A stretch of DNA of 64,000 bases. Origin: Hysterangium stoloniferum (lineage: Eukaryota; Basidiomycota; Agaricomycetes; Hysterangiales; Hysterangiaceae). The position numbers and the translations under genes were made by a program. The notes beneath the pieces are model-generated. The model saw only the letters and a program-made list of their open reading frames with translations. It had not been told where the DNA came from and did no database searches. The stretch is from NCBI GenBank assembly GCA_015178975.1, contig WHVD01000054.1:372001-436000 (forward strand), in the 5' to 3' direction. Of this stretch, positions 1-10,382 are shown one piece after another. Position 1 is the stretch's first letter. Every line of letters starts with the position of its first letter.

Positions 1-299
1 GGTTTAAGGTTTAGGTTTTAGGTTGTGGAAGTAAAGTCATATGATCATGAATATTTTTAGACCACTTCTTTGCTCTGTGAATCTTGGCAACAAAACTGTT
101 TAGATGTACAAGCTGCATTCATGGTATTATTGCATGGCCATAAATGGACATATGACATAATGGTTATGTAATCAACATTTAGTGATATTAGAGCATCTAT
201 CATAATTTATTCAGACTTTGTAGAATTTATTTTGGGCTAATACTAAAGGATCTTTTCAAAACAAAGAAACATCTGAATGGTTTTGTTGCCTACTGTATA

Positions 300-719
300 G
301 GGTGGAGTCTGGAGTCTGGTGGGTTTTCTGGTTAACTGTAACCTGGTGAGTAGAGAGGGAACAGAATGGAAGCAGAGGATGAATCATGACAGGTCCTTTG
401 ACCATAATGGGAATGGGGTTCCATGCTCTGTTAAAGGGGTTCTGGGAGTCCAGTCAGAGTCTGGTGTCAGGGACAGAGAGTCAGGTATAAACAAGTTGAT
501 GTGTAGGTCCGGAGGAGTCCAAGGACTGGTGCATGAGACACAGTGTCAGATATAGACAGGTTGATGTGTAGGTTGAGCAAAGTCCAACAACTGGTGCATA
601 TAGGGTGATGTGTGGGTCCCAGCAGGTACTCTGGTTGTAACTGTACCTTGGGTATGATATAGAGAGTCAGGTGCATATAGTATGGGGTCCGGAGCCTGGC
701 AGGTTTTCCAGTCCTAACA
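300..719 (-). repeat. Truncated LTR relic of the TGTTACGACC family
   Basis: Read on the minus strand, this stretch resembles the first half of the solo LTR at 55844-56655. Shared blocks include the GACAGGTC..GACCATAATGGG segment near 390-412 and the segment ending in CCTAACA at 713-719, which is the inverted LTR start. The 3' half is missing or outside the window. Bases 1-300 to its left show no gene or repeat that I recognise. Similarity was judged by eye, so the left limit is approximate. Confidence 0.55.
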
Positions 720-1140
720 AACACTATGGATACATATGGGTACTTAAGGTTCCAAACCACATATTCCAACACATTCATCTCTCAAATAACAATTATTCCA
801 ATGTAAAACAGTTGCCATTTGAATTGCTTCACTGGCAGGTCCCAGTACAACTGGCATTTGCTATGACCATTAATAACCCACAGGACCAATCTTTAAGATT
901 AGTTAGATTGGATCTGCACACTTTTGTCTTCTCACATGTACAGTTTTATGTTGGTCAAGAGGGACAAATTGGGGAAAACCTTATTTCATGACACTGATAT
1001 TGTTAATGCAAAATGCACAGTTCTAATAAGGACTCTTAGTGAGTCATAACTCCACTGAGTATATATAAGTATCTACCTAATAAGAACTATAGGTAGAGTA
1101 AGTAACATGTCTAGTAACTAATAAAAGATTCCTTTACATA

Positions 1141-1172
1141 CCTCTTAGTGGAGTTATCACTCCACTAAGAGG
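1141..1172. repeat. Perfect 14-bp inverted repeat (hairpin)
   Basis: CCTCTTAGTGGAGT at 1141-1154 and its exact reverse complement at 1159-1172 are separated by a 4-nt loop, TATC. A weaker relative of the same arms lies at about 1030-1062. It sits 33 bp left of the target duplication of the retroelement at 1206-3233. It could be a MITE fold-back or a plain palindrome; no function is implied. Confidence 0.85.
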
Positions 1173-1205
1173 TTACACATTTGGAGGTATAACTATATAT
1201 AGTAC

Positions 1206-1525
1206 TGTTGAAATCTGGAAGCCTGGGGAATCACAGTGTGAATACTTTCAACACTTGGAGCGAAGCTACTAAGGGATGAGTGGGTAGAGGTATAAACTGG
1301 TGATATAACTAGGTTTCCAGATGAGGTTCTACTTTCATCTGGATGTAACTATATACTATGATACATGGTCTGTGCACTGTTCTGTGCTGCAAACGTGTGT
1401 GCATAACACAGAACTAAATGGACACTAAACTAAATATATCAAATCACATGTGAACCAGTAAGAAAATATGCAGTCACAAGATGAGGTATGGTGTAATACT
1501 AATCGTATGTCACCATACTCTAATA
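1206..1525 (-). repeat. 3' LTR of the gag-bearing element
   Basis: This is a near-identical direct repeat of 2924-3233, with small indels (a short segment near 1330-1340 is absent from the partner). The termini TGTTGAA and CTAATA are shared. The purine tract lies just inside the element, which fixes this copy as the 3' LTR on the minus strand. Confidence 0.85.
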
Positions 1526-1559
1526 CCTTCCCCTAATCGAATATCACATTGTCCAAATG

Positions 1560-2332
1560 TGTTACGACCGTGTCACAACCCGATGGTCCCCGAGGTTATT
1601 GCCACCTATCAATGATTCAAGTCATTGTTCAAGTCATCACATCAGAAACTGTCAGTCTCCCGATGCTGACGTACATATGCTTTCGCAGTAATCAAACTCC
1701 ATTTATGCCCCCGTCAAAATATACTTGTACTATCTGGTTAAACTCTGATACGTCCCTTTTTATTATAATGATCTGTTCTACTCTATGTTTCACATATGTC
1801 TATATATACCTGTAACCCTTGGACTATTTCCTTTTCTTGTAACCCTCGGACTATTTCCTTTTCTTGTAATCCTGCTCTCAGCTATTTCACGGCCTCCGAA
1901 CTAATCATAACCTTCCCGTTCCTAGTCAAGCTTATTTGTCAATACCATTTTCCGCTCTTCTCCTAGTTAGTATTTTCTAGGCACCAAATACTTGTATATG
2001 AACCTGTTGTAGTTGTAGTTACTAGGCAATCAGAATATCAACTCAGAATACCCTCTTACACCTCTAGAAGTCTCATACTAAGTACTCCACTATCCGCCTC
2101 CACGTGCACTCACCCATTTTTGGTTTCCAACCCCTTGGCCCGACACCTGACTTATCCTTCAGTTCTGATCGGTAGTTCACTGAGAGGTACTCGTTAGGAC
2201 TAGTCTTTGCCCATCCAAAATTTAAGGATACCCGACAGATAATTACAAGGGCGCAGCACATAAGCTGAAGCCAAGTCCTTCCGATCAGTCTCCATTGGCC
2301 TACCGACATTAGTCAGTTTTCAGTTCTTAACA
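1560..2332 (+). mobile_element. Solo LTR (TGTTACGACC family), target duplication AAATG
   Basis: The sequence begins TGTTACGACC and ends GTTCTTAACA, and is flanked by the direct duplication AAATG at 1555-1559 and 2333-2337. It is 773 bp long. It shares its 5' half with 57574-58045 and its terminal segments with 62499-63547 and 55844-56655, including a GCGCAGCACATAAGCTGAAG block near the 3' end. There is no internal domain, so it is a product of LTR-LTR recombination. It lies inside the gag-bearing element between the gag ORF and the purine tract, so it is the younger insertion. Confidence 0.9.
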
Positions 2333-2557
2333 AAATGTAAAATATGACGGTTATTTCCTTTTTGAGGTAAAGGGTTTAGCAGGGATGGGCAGGTCAGAAG
2401 ATTTCTGAGCCCATCGTTTTCTGTCTCATTTTGACTGCACCTGCCGTCATTGTAATTCAGCAGCATCAGCAAAATTTGCCAGCTGTTGAGGTGGGATGAA
2501 CAGAAGGAGGCTGGGTGGGGAGGTTCATATATGTACATAACGTGGAAGCACAGTGAC

Positions 2558-2938
2558 TCATCCGCAGTGCTTATTGTTAGCCGAGATCCTGCATCTTACA
2601 GCAGTGGGATTTTTGGAATGACAGGCAGATGCTTGGTGTCCCTTGGCCGAGCACTTTGCACACTTAATGGATGTGGAGGCAGGCTTTGCTGACACAGTGG
2701 CAGACTGTGCCAACTTGGCAGTATGAACCACAGTTGACTGCACTAGTGTGACAATTACTTGGGCGATCTCAATGACGAAGGACCAGATTAACATTAATGC
2801 TTGGTTAAATTTGGCATGTGACGTCAATGGGGGCGACTTCTTAAGTAATGAATCCAGCTTGCTCATATGACTGGCGATGTCGGACGACATGGTCGATAGT
2901 GATGAGCAACGGATATCTGGAAATGTTGAAATCTGCAA
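2558..2938 (-). CDS. Gag-like protein with one CCHC zinc knuckle
   Basis: This is a 126-residue minus-strand ORF just inside the 5' LTR of the element at 1206-3233. It carries CAKCSAKGHQASAC, an exact C-x2-C-x4-H-x4-C knuckle of the retroviral/retrotransposon nucleocapsid type that binds nucleic acid, at about residues 92-105. The segment before it is hydrophobic and weakly helical. The protein stops about 20 residues after the knuckle and no pol frame follows. The first ATG lies within the LTR end, so the likely start is the internal Met near residue 15-25. It is either a minimal gag of a non-autonomous element or a truncated remnant. Confidence 0.6.
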   Translation of the reverse strand: MQISTFPDIRCSSLSTMSSDIASHMSKLDSLLKKSPPLTSHAKFNQALMLIWSFVIEIAQVIVTLVQSTVVHTAKLAQSATVSAKPASTSIKCAKCSAKGHQASACHSKNPTAVRCRISANNKHCG

Positions 2939-3233
2939 GCCTGGGGAATCACAGTGTGAAGACTCTCAACACTTGGAGCAAAGCTACTAAGGGATGAGCA
3001 GGTAGAGGTATAAACTGGTGATATAACTAGGTTTCCAGATGAGGTTCTGGATGTAACTATATACTATGATACATGGTCTGTGCACTGTTCTGTGCTGCAA
3101 ACGTGTGTGTGGAACATGGAACTAAATGGACACTAAACTAAATATATCAAATCACATGTGAACCAGTAAGAAAATATGCAGTTACAAGACGAGGTATGGG
3201 GTAATACTAATTGTACGTCACCATACTCTAATA
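2924..3233 (-). repeat. 5' LTR of the gag-bearing element
   Basis: This is the direct-repeat partner of 1206-1525, with TGTTGAAATC at its left end and CTCTAATA at its right end, followed at once by the AGTAC duplication. The gag-like ORF starts at this end, which makes it the 5' LTR on the minus strand. Confidence 0.85.
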
Positions 3234-3238
3234 AGTAC

Positions 3239-4451
3239 TGTATGCCTCGCATAGTGAGAACTATACAGTTTCCCAATATGTACTACATTCCAGCTTACCA
3301 AAGGTAGCTTACATAATGTGGTTACTTCAACAGATATGACTGCCAATGTAGTGTTTGAGAATGTTATTATTGACCATGAGTGAGTAAGTATTCAGGCAAG
3401 GTTGCAAAAAGAGACTGACTTGTGTCCTTTCAGGTTCAACAAATTCACAAAAATATATAAATTGTATATAATGTTACATAAGCATTTTAAAATAAATTCT
3501 CTGAGCTGGATCATATACCCTGATAAATAATTAGAATTGTTGATACAAACTAAATTTGTGGGGTGGGGGTATGTAGGCACGGGTTCACCCCTCGTATAAT
3601 TTTAATTGTGAAAAACTGCAGATGCTTAGGTAAGGCCATACGAGCAGCTCGGCGAAGAGGCATAGCCGAACTGTCAGATAACTTGAATGTCATGTCATGC
3701 AAATGACTTGGATGTCTGCGAAACGTCCTAAAATCCTACCCTTCCGCTCTTCGTCCTTTGTTCTCGCTACATCCGCAACGTGGCCAGGTTTCTTTCCCAG
3801 GTCAGTTTGAGAGTAGAGAGGACATTTATGGAATACCAAGCAATGTGCTGTTATATTGCTGCCGGAGAGCGTGTGTGCCGTCTCTGATAATATTTCGGTG
3901 TGTTCTCAGTTCCATATAAAACTTTATGATGAGGGCCGCCTCCCGTTAACTGGACCAGTCATGTGACCCTAATCAGGTCTCGTGAGAATTTGCGCCGCTT
4001 TTATCTCTATGGCAAAGCTTGCAGTGACCATGCTTTCCCAAAGGCTAAACTAAAAACAAAAAGCACGTGCTCGATAAAGCTAGATGTGGAGACATTAAGC
4101 ACGCAGCTGTTCCTTAAGAAGCAGGGTGATGATACTCCTGAGAATTTTAGACTCTTCCCGGCCGTAACACGGGCAGGTTAATCTGAGATCCAACAATCAG
4201 TGTTTGCCGGTTTTCGAATCTCACACCGTCGTTGTTCCCAATTCTCCCCAATACGTATGATCCAAAATATATCATTACTTTTCGTAGAAAGCAACGCGAT
4301 AACATCCTTTCCAAAGAAGAAAAATGTATCTACAAATTCATTAATCGTACAAAGCATCTCATGCTCGTGATAAAAGTCATAGGCCCCTCCGCACACAAGA
4401 CATTGTGGATGTGATTTGATGTGTATAGTTTGTGGAAATGTTTGTGCCCAT
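3239..4451. other. Intergenic spacer, no gene recognised
   Basis: This is the 1.2-kb transition from the left transposon island to the first housekeeping gene. Short open frames occur at 3392-3580 and 3963-4181 but have no motif or coding-like composition, so I leave them uncalled. The sugar transporter gene ends at 4452 on its right. Confidence 0.6.
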
Positions 4452-6401
4452 TCATGCCTTTTCGTCCGAGCTGTGCACTTCAACATCCTCCGTGTCTACA
4501 GTCCTGCCTTCCTCCCTCGCCATCAACTGATTCCTGTATTTGATAGAGTTTCTTGGAGTAGTATTCTGGTACAGGATGTCGATTTGCTCGAGCGCGAGTC
4601 CTTTAGTCTCTGGAATGCAGAAGTAGGTGAAGATGAGACAACCAACGCAGGTTGTGCCCCAGATGAAGAAGACTTTGGCGCCGAGATCAGCATTGCCTGG
4701 GCCGGGATCGACGAGGTAAGGCGTTGCGAACCCAATACCCCAGTTCCAGATCCAGTTGGAGGCGGTGGAGAGAGACATAGCCTTGGCACGGACGTTGAGC
4801 GGGAAAATTTCTCCTGTTACGACCCATGCGATGGGGCCCCAAGTAGCGGCGAAGAAGGCCTAATATAGCGCATGAGTATGGCACGGACGAGGGTAGCTCA
4901 AACGAAACTTACGATGTAAATGCAGACGAATGCAATCAGCACTTTCTGTCCCACGATATTTTCAACCGAAATAGTCACACCAGTAATGGCGACGATGTAC
5001 TCGCAAATCAACATGCCAAGAGCACCAATCAACAACAAGTTCCTTCTGCCTGCACGGTCGACCAACCAGATACCCGGAACGGTCATGCCGACATTGACAA
5101 CATTGGTCGCAACACTCTGCAAGAAGGGGTTGCCTACGTGCGAGTTCTTGAAGAACGACGTGCCGTAGTAGAAAATAAAGTTGATACCAGTGAGCTGCTG
5201 CCATCCCTGGAGAGCAATACCAGTGATGGTCCGGAGACGGATGCGGTTGCCTCCATCACGGAAGCAGTCGAGGTATGACGACTGCCCCATCTCCTCTTCG
5301 AGGCGAAGGTTCTCCTGGATCTCGCCGAGTTCGGTAACAACAAGCCTGTCACTCGGGGGGACGCCGAGAAGACGTGAGAGCGCAGCGGCTGCGGCATCGG
5401 CACGACCTCTCTTGACTAGATAACGAGGCGACTCGGGAAGGAAGAACATGCCTCCGGAGAGGATGACAGCCCAGATGAACTGGATCGCGATAGGGATACG
5501 GTAAGAAGAGTGGTCGGCTCGGGCCTGGGTCGCGTTGTTCACAATTGAAGCGAGTAACAGACCGATTGTGATCGCCCATTGGTAGCACGAGACGACTAGA
5601 GATAGTCATATAAGATACATAATGCAGTCGGGAATAACAATTGCTCACCAGCACCGCGAATCCACTTTGGGGAACTACACGGGAATAAAAATAAAAATAA
5701 GCCGGAGCGCATATAGGGAACGAAGATAGTTATTTACCACTCTGATTGATACATGGGGATTAGGCATGACACAAGACCGACGCCCAAGCCAGCAGCGACA
5801 CGACCAACGACGAACAATGGCATGGCAGTCGAGGCGGTCTATTTGGATAATGAGTACAAGGCCAGGAATTTGAATTCCATGATAACTTGCCTGGAAAGCG
5901 ATACCAATGGAAAAGACAAGACATGAAATGATGATGCCCATCCGTCTCCCCGTCCAGTCAGCAATAGGAGCAGCAGCAAGGGCACCGAAGACAGTGCCGA
6001 CACTGAGAATGGAGACGACGAGTGATTTTTGTGAGGTGGTGATTGTGCAATTGGGAGTAGTTCCCTGTCCAAATGTGCATAGCCTAATGAAAAAATGAGT
6101 ATATGCGCTGGTGAAATGTGAAATGGAGGACATACCAGTCGTTCATTGCGATGATTCCTCCAATTGTGCCCGTGTCATAACTATGATGAAGTCAAAACTC
6201 ATGACAAGGAATAGAAAGACCAAAGCATACCCAAAGAGAATACCACCAAAGGCAGCAAAAGCCTTGAGAAAAGGGGTTGGTTGGTTGAGAAGAGGGAGGA
6301 GGAAGGGGCAATGAGCTTACAGTCATGAAAATACCCGCCCATTTACTTTTAGGAGCGTCGGCACCAAGGCCACTGGACGTTGCAACTGGACCGCCTGGCA
6401 T
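4452..6401 (-). CDS. MFS sugar transporter
   Basis: This is a hexose-type proton symporter or facilitator of the plasma membrane, sugar porter family. The spliced protein starts MPGGPVATSSGLGADAPKSK and shows the family signatures in order: GGILFGYDTGTIGG in the first membrane helix, ADWTGRRMG after helix 2, PESPRYLVKRGR before the central loop, GWQQLTGINFIFYYG in helix 7, DRAGRRNLLL, and PETKGLALEQID after helix 12. About eight exons are joined by introns of roughly 50-65 nt, and the reading frame is intact throughout. The intron at 5839-5890 has a GC donor instead of GT. The C-terminal tail is short and acidic, without the long signalling tail of SNF3/RGT2 sensors, so a transporter is likelier than a sensor. 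Substrate specificity cannot be read from the sequence. Confidence 0.9.
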
Positions 6402-7265
6402 TGCGGCTCTCGAGATTGTAGAGAGAAGAAGGGGGTGGAGGCGGGGAATTGGGTGAACACAGAGTAGAAAGAAAGATTAGGAAGCTTTTATGGGGCAGAT
6501 GGCAGGCAGCTCAGGTGACTTGCGGTTATACATGTGGTTGGAAATAAGTATATGATCGTGGGCTTGTTTGGCGCTGGATCAACATATTTCGTTCAGGATA
6601 AACGGCAAGCATGTGTCTTGAACAACTGTCTCCAAAAATAAATATTGATGAAATAATAATTAAATGCTTCATTCAGCAATATTGAATTCGTATAGTTTTC
6701 GAGACTTCCTCCCCCGGGTGCCCTTATAAGTGGACATTGGTGGCTGACGGAATCAAATGTGGCAGTAGTATATTTTTGCAACCCCCGCTCATTGGTCGGG
6801 CAGAATAAATAACTCTCTGTCGATTCAAATCCACGGTGCGAAAAATGATCAAACAGATTAGCAATGATGAACGCTGGAAGTGACAGCCACCATCTAATGA
6901 ATCTTGTAGACTCGATATGGACTTCCAATCCGAAATACCGACCGAAGTATCCCGTCCTAGCGATTCAAACAACAGTGCATGCATGGTATACTGTCCAGCT
7001 GACATTCTGCATTTCCCTGACCACAACGCAGTTTGATAAGATTTCCAATCGGCAGGCACCGGCTCAGCTGCACATTCTGTAGGTTCTTTTTTTGATTTAT
7101 ATGGGAGAAAATTCGGAGGAGCCGCGTGGAGCAATAAGAGTGTGGGAAGGCCTGCCAATACGATGGGAAAGTTATGAGAGTCACATCCTGGAACTCAAGA
7201 CAGCCAGTGAGTTCGCTCCGACCAAACCCCGTTAATTGGCGCCCAATACGCTGACAGACAACGTT
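6402..7265. promoter_or_regulatory. Divergent intergenic region, transporter / FolB gene
   Basis: These 864 bp separate the transporter start (6401, minus) from the FolB start (7266, plus), so both promoters must lie here. Open frames inside it on both strands overlap each other and lack motifs. No CACGTG site was seen, unlike several other divergent promoters in this window. Confidence 0.5.
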
Positions 7266-8167
7266 ATGTCCAAGTACGACTCTCCACGAAGCGGCCATTC
7301 TGACTGCATTTCTCTAAGTGCGCTCACTCTTCGTGCCCATATTGGCGCAGACTGCTGGGATAGAGATCGTCCACAGCCCGTCCTCCTCACCGTTCATGTC
7401 TTCACGTCCCTCCTTCCTGCCGCTTTATCAGACGATGTTACAAAGACAATTCACTACGGCCACCTTGCTTCGGCCTTGTATGACCTAGAGCACCCAAACC
7501 GGCAATTCGAGTCTCTGCTGCATCTTGCGGAAGCGGCCGCAGATGTTGTCCTGCGTAATCCCGATGCCCCAGTCACACAGGTCAGGATAATTGCGGAGGC
7601 CCCAAAGCTACTTTTGCACGCAAAGTCACTTGTTGCCGATATTAGTCGCCCTGGAAAGACGGCGTCGGAATATAATGTACCGGGCCAGGCGCAAGTATCA
7701 CAAGACGAGCACTCCCCATCAGCCCCTGACACGATCTGCATCAATGCTCTCTCCCTCCCCATCATAATCGGAGTAAATCCCCAAGAGCGGCTCCTTAAAC
7801 AAATTGTAACTACCTCCATATCATTCTACCTCGTGGCAAGGCCCGGCCCAATTTCCGAGCCGAAGCCTGTCCTTTTCCTACACAGCGACGTTGTCCGGCT
7901 TTTGACAGACGTATGTGTATTCATCGCTATTTACTTTTATTTATAAATGCCTTACCCTGTACTTCATTCTTTGATTGGCGCTAGCATATTTCCTCCATCT
8001 CCTTCCTTACCCTGGAAGCCTTCGTTGCCTCCGTTGCGCGAGTGGCATGCTTTCTCGATGGATGCGATCTTGTTTCCATCACCGCACAAAAGCCGAGTGC
8101 TGTAGCTTTCGGGGTGGCATCTGGGGTCAGCATCAGCAGATGCAGGGCCGACTTCGTGGGGCTGTGA
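7266..8167 (+). CDS. FolB-domain protein (dihydroneopterin aldolase type), two FolB modules
   Basis: This is a predicted pterin-pathway enzyme. Dihydroneopterin aldolase releases glycolaldehyde in folate synthesis. There are two exons, 7266-7910 and 7985-8167, joined in phase 0, giving 274 residues. Module 1 (about 15-130) has the pattern LTLRAHIGADCWDRDRPQPV followed by a TIHYGHLA segment. Module 2 (about 155-270) has ICINALSLPIIIGVNPQERL and ends with CDLVSITAQKPSAVAF. Tandem FolB modules are the layout of the N-terminal third of fungal Fol1, but a stop follows the second module here with no HPPK or DHPS domain after it. The ATG at 7266 is the first in frame. It may be a stand-alone aldolase or a paralogue of the fused enzyme. 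Confidence 0.75.
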
Positions 8168-10382
8168 CGTAACGGTGTTATTGCCAATTTCTTGGTAACC
8201 TTAACCTGGGAATCGAGATACGTCTATTGTTGGTCGCACGGTGCCGTAAAACATTGTGAAACACATTTGTTGTTCTCCTGACCTGTTTTTATGGGATCGG
8301 TCAGCTGGTTGGGTTGACCCGTCAAACCTCGCAAATCCAAGGTCAAATCATAGGAAAAGTAAAAACAAATCGAGATATTTATTTTCTGCAAGTCAAATAA
8401 ACCTCTAGATCACCTGCAGTGTTCGGATGGTGTTCCGTTCCCCAATAGCGATCGGAACCACATGGGTGCAGCCTGAGGTAGCTCATGGCATCCGCTGGCC
8501 GTCACTTTGTACGATTATCTGGCTGTATTGACACGTGCATTCTGCCGTGGCAACAAAATATAGGGAAAACATTGGAGGAACACATAGAAACACTTGCTCA
8601 ATTCTCGTTCCGTATATTATCCGCCGGACTCAGTTCCTTGCAAGGGCTCGGCCGAGGAGCGTTCAGGAAGTTAGGGGAAAGTATGGATTGAGTAAGGCTT
8701 ACAAAAATTCTATATGCGCCATTGCTCGAGCTCCGAGCCGGTATTCAACGTGTCAACAAAGCCGCGGAACCCAACAATCGCCGCTCCTCCCAGCAAAGGA
8801 AAAATTCTTCCCAACATGAACACTGCATCTATTCAATTTTCTCAATCAGCAGGTATTTCAGGATCAGAAGTAATTTGATGCGGTACCCTGTGCGTCATGT
8901 TCATGCCATTATATTACTGCCTCAATTATTACAGTAACTTTCGGTCATTTTTCTGTGGATGAGTGTCATGAAAAATTCATTTGGAAATGTGTCGATTCTA
9001 ACAGCTGTCAACATCGAGTCAATCCATCACACGTGTGATCGACCTGGGCTCTCAAAATTTTCATGTGGAAAATCAAAAGAGTACGTCTGTGAGTGGTCGC
9101 GATGATTGGCGTGATTGCTTCCAATGATTCAATCTCCCACTCGAACTTCCGCGGAGAAATGACTGCTCTGCAAGTTCCGGCAAGGTACTATCGACACATT
9201 GCCTGAGCGCTGTTACCAGCCTAGACCCTTCAAAATCGAATTCAAAAGACTTTTGTGATGCACTAACGTTCTAGCTTCACTTTTTGGGTTTATTATTGGC
9301 GACTCAGGCCTTTAGATTAAATCCGTACGGGGCGAGTCCTACAAAGAGAAGCGAATCATAAGGAAAACTTCCCTTCTAATTAGCAATAAATCTCTAATAT
9401 AATGCTACACTATCACAGGATATGAACTTAAATCTTAAATGTGACGGAAATCAGTTGACGAGGTGAGAAGGGGGTTCACGATATTTATATATCCTTAGCA
9501 CTAAAGCTGTCAGCTCGGTCGATAATGATACTCCTTAATGTAGAGGTACGCTAACGTAACATAGTACTTCTAGGCTTCGTACTCAGCCTACACCAACGGG
9601 AAAGCGCTAACCATCGGTCGGCCACTATCTGGACGATACGCCATCTCACGGCTGTCAGATTCCCAGTCGATTCCATTTAATCAGACTCGCCGTTTTTAGG
9701 AATTGGCCACGGTTCGGGAGCCGTTACAGTAAAACGGGAAGCTGGGAAGGGTAGAACGATATATGATATGTCATGTCGTTTAGGTTCGGCTGGGAAGACG
9801 TCGAGACGGTTCATTAGATAATCCAGTCTATTGAGTCGTGAAGTTGTCGTGGTGCTGTTCCTAGACCGCATAACTTTCCGTTTGTCTGAGTGAGGCCAAG
9901 GTAAACGGATAACTTTCCGTTTGTCTGAGTGAGGCCAAGGTAAACGGATAAGGACTAGACATAGACCTTATATAACCCAAACTACGTGGTGATCAACCCG
10001 AGCTCGTTGTTTGTAACTTGAAATATGCTAGTACCCATTAGAGATGCTGAAATCAAATCTTGAAGCTAACAAAAATCACTTGCAAAGGCGACTATAATTT
10101 CCGCTTGACCTCAGTGTCTCGTATATAGCAGGAAATGGATGAGTAGTTACATGAGAGAGATCAATTAAGGTGCCAGTGCGCTTATGGCGCACCGTACTGC
10201 GAGCTTAATCAGTTCCTTCCAACCTACAATTTGGGTACTCGCATACTCGGGGCGTATTAATATTCCTTTGAATGACAGGGTCAAGGTGATGGAGTGGAGA
10301 TGGAATATACAATGTACGATAATATGAATACGTATGCAGCTCTAAAATGCATTTTTGCGCTCCTGCACCTTCGTCGCCTACA
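8168..10382. other. Long intergenic region (2.2 kb), no gene recognised
   Basis: The FolB gene (plus) and TIM44 (minus) converge on this region. Small open frames at 8485-8937 and 9677-9871 show no motif. The only structure seen is the 39-bp tandem duplication at 9870-9947. It is the longest gene-free stretch in the housekeeping block and could hold a non-coding RNA or a gene of very short exons that I cannot resolve. Confidence 0.5.
9870..9947. repeat. Perfect 2 x 39-bp tandem duplication
   Basis: Two identical 39-bp copies, each starting ATAACTTTCCGTTTGTCTGA, lie at 9870-9908 and 9909-9947, followed by a further ATA. Each copy holds CCGTTT near one end and AAACGG at the other, giving weak internal dyad symmetry. 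Perfect identity suggests a recent duplication. Confidence 0.9.

Larger units (their letters stand above)
1201..3238 (-). mobile_element. Short gag-bearing LTR retroelement with a nested solo LTR
   Basis: Direct repeats at 1206-1525 (320 bp) and 2924-3233 (310 bp) begin TGTTGAAATCTG and end CTCTAATA. The whole unit is bracketed by the 5-bp duplication AGTAC (1201-1205 and 3234-3238), the mark of integrase-mediated insertion. A purine tract, GGGGAAGG on the minus strand at about 1526-1533, abuts the left repeat. The left repeat is therefore the 3' LTR and the element reads leftward. A minus-strand ORF next to the 5' LTR encodes a gag-like protein with a CCHC knuckle; no protease, reverse transcriptase or integrase is present. 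Without the nested LTR and its duplication the element is about 1.25 kb. It resembles TR-GAG/TRIM-type non-autonomous elements, so mobilisation would need a helper (inference). Confidence 0.85.

Noticed and set aside
1-25. Telomere-like GGTTTAAGGTTTAGG start
   Set aside because: Only three degenerate units, not the TTAGGG repeat usual in filamentous fungi, followed by ordinary repeat DNA; chance or an internal relic is likelier.
4200-4240. tRNA-like B box (GGTTTTCGAATCTC)
   Set aside because: It does not fit the GGTTCGANNCC consensus and no cloverleaf can be drawn around it. No tRNA gene was found in the window.
8485-8937. Small overlapping ORFs downstream of the FolB gene
   Set aside because: No motif, overlapping frames, and no splice pattern giving a longer product.
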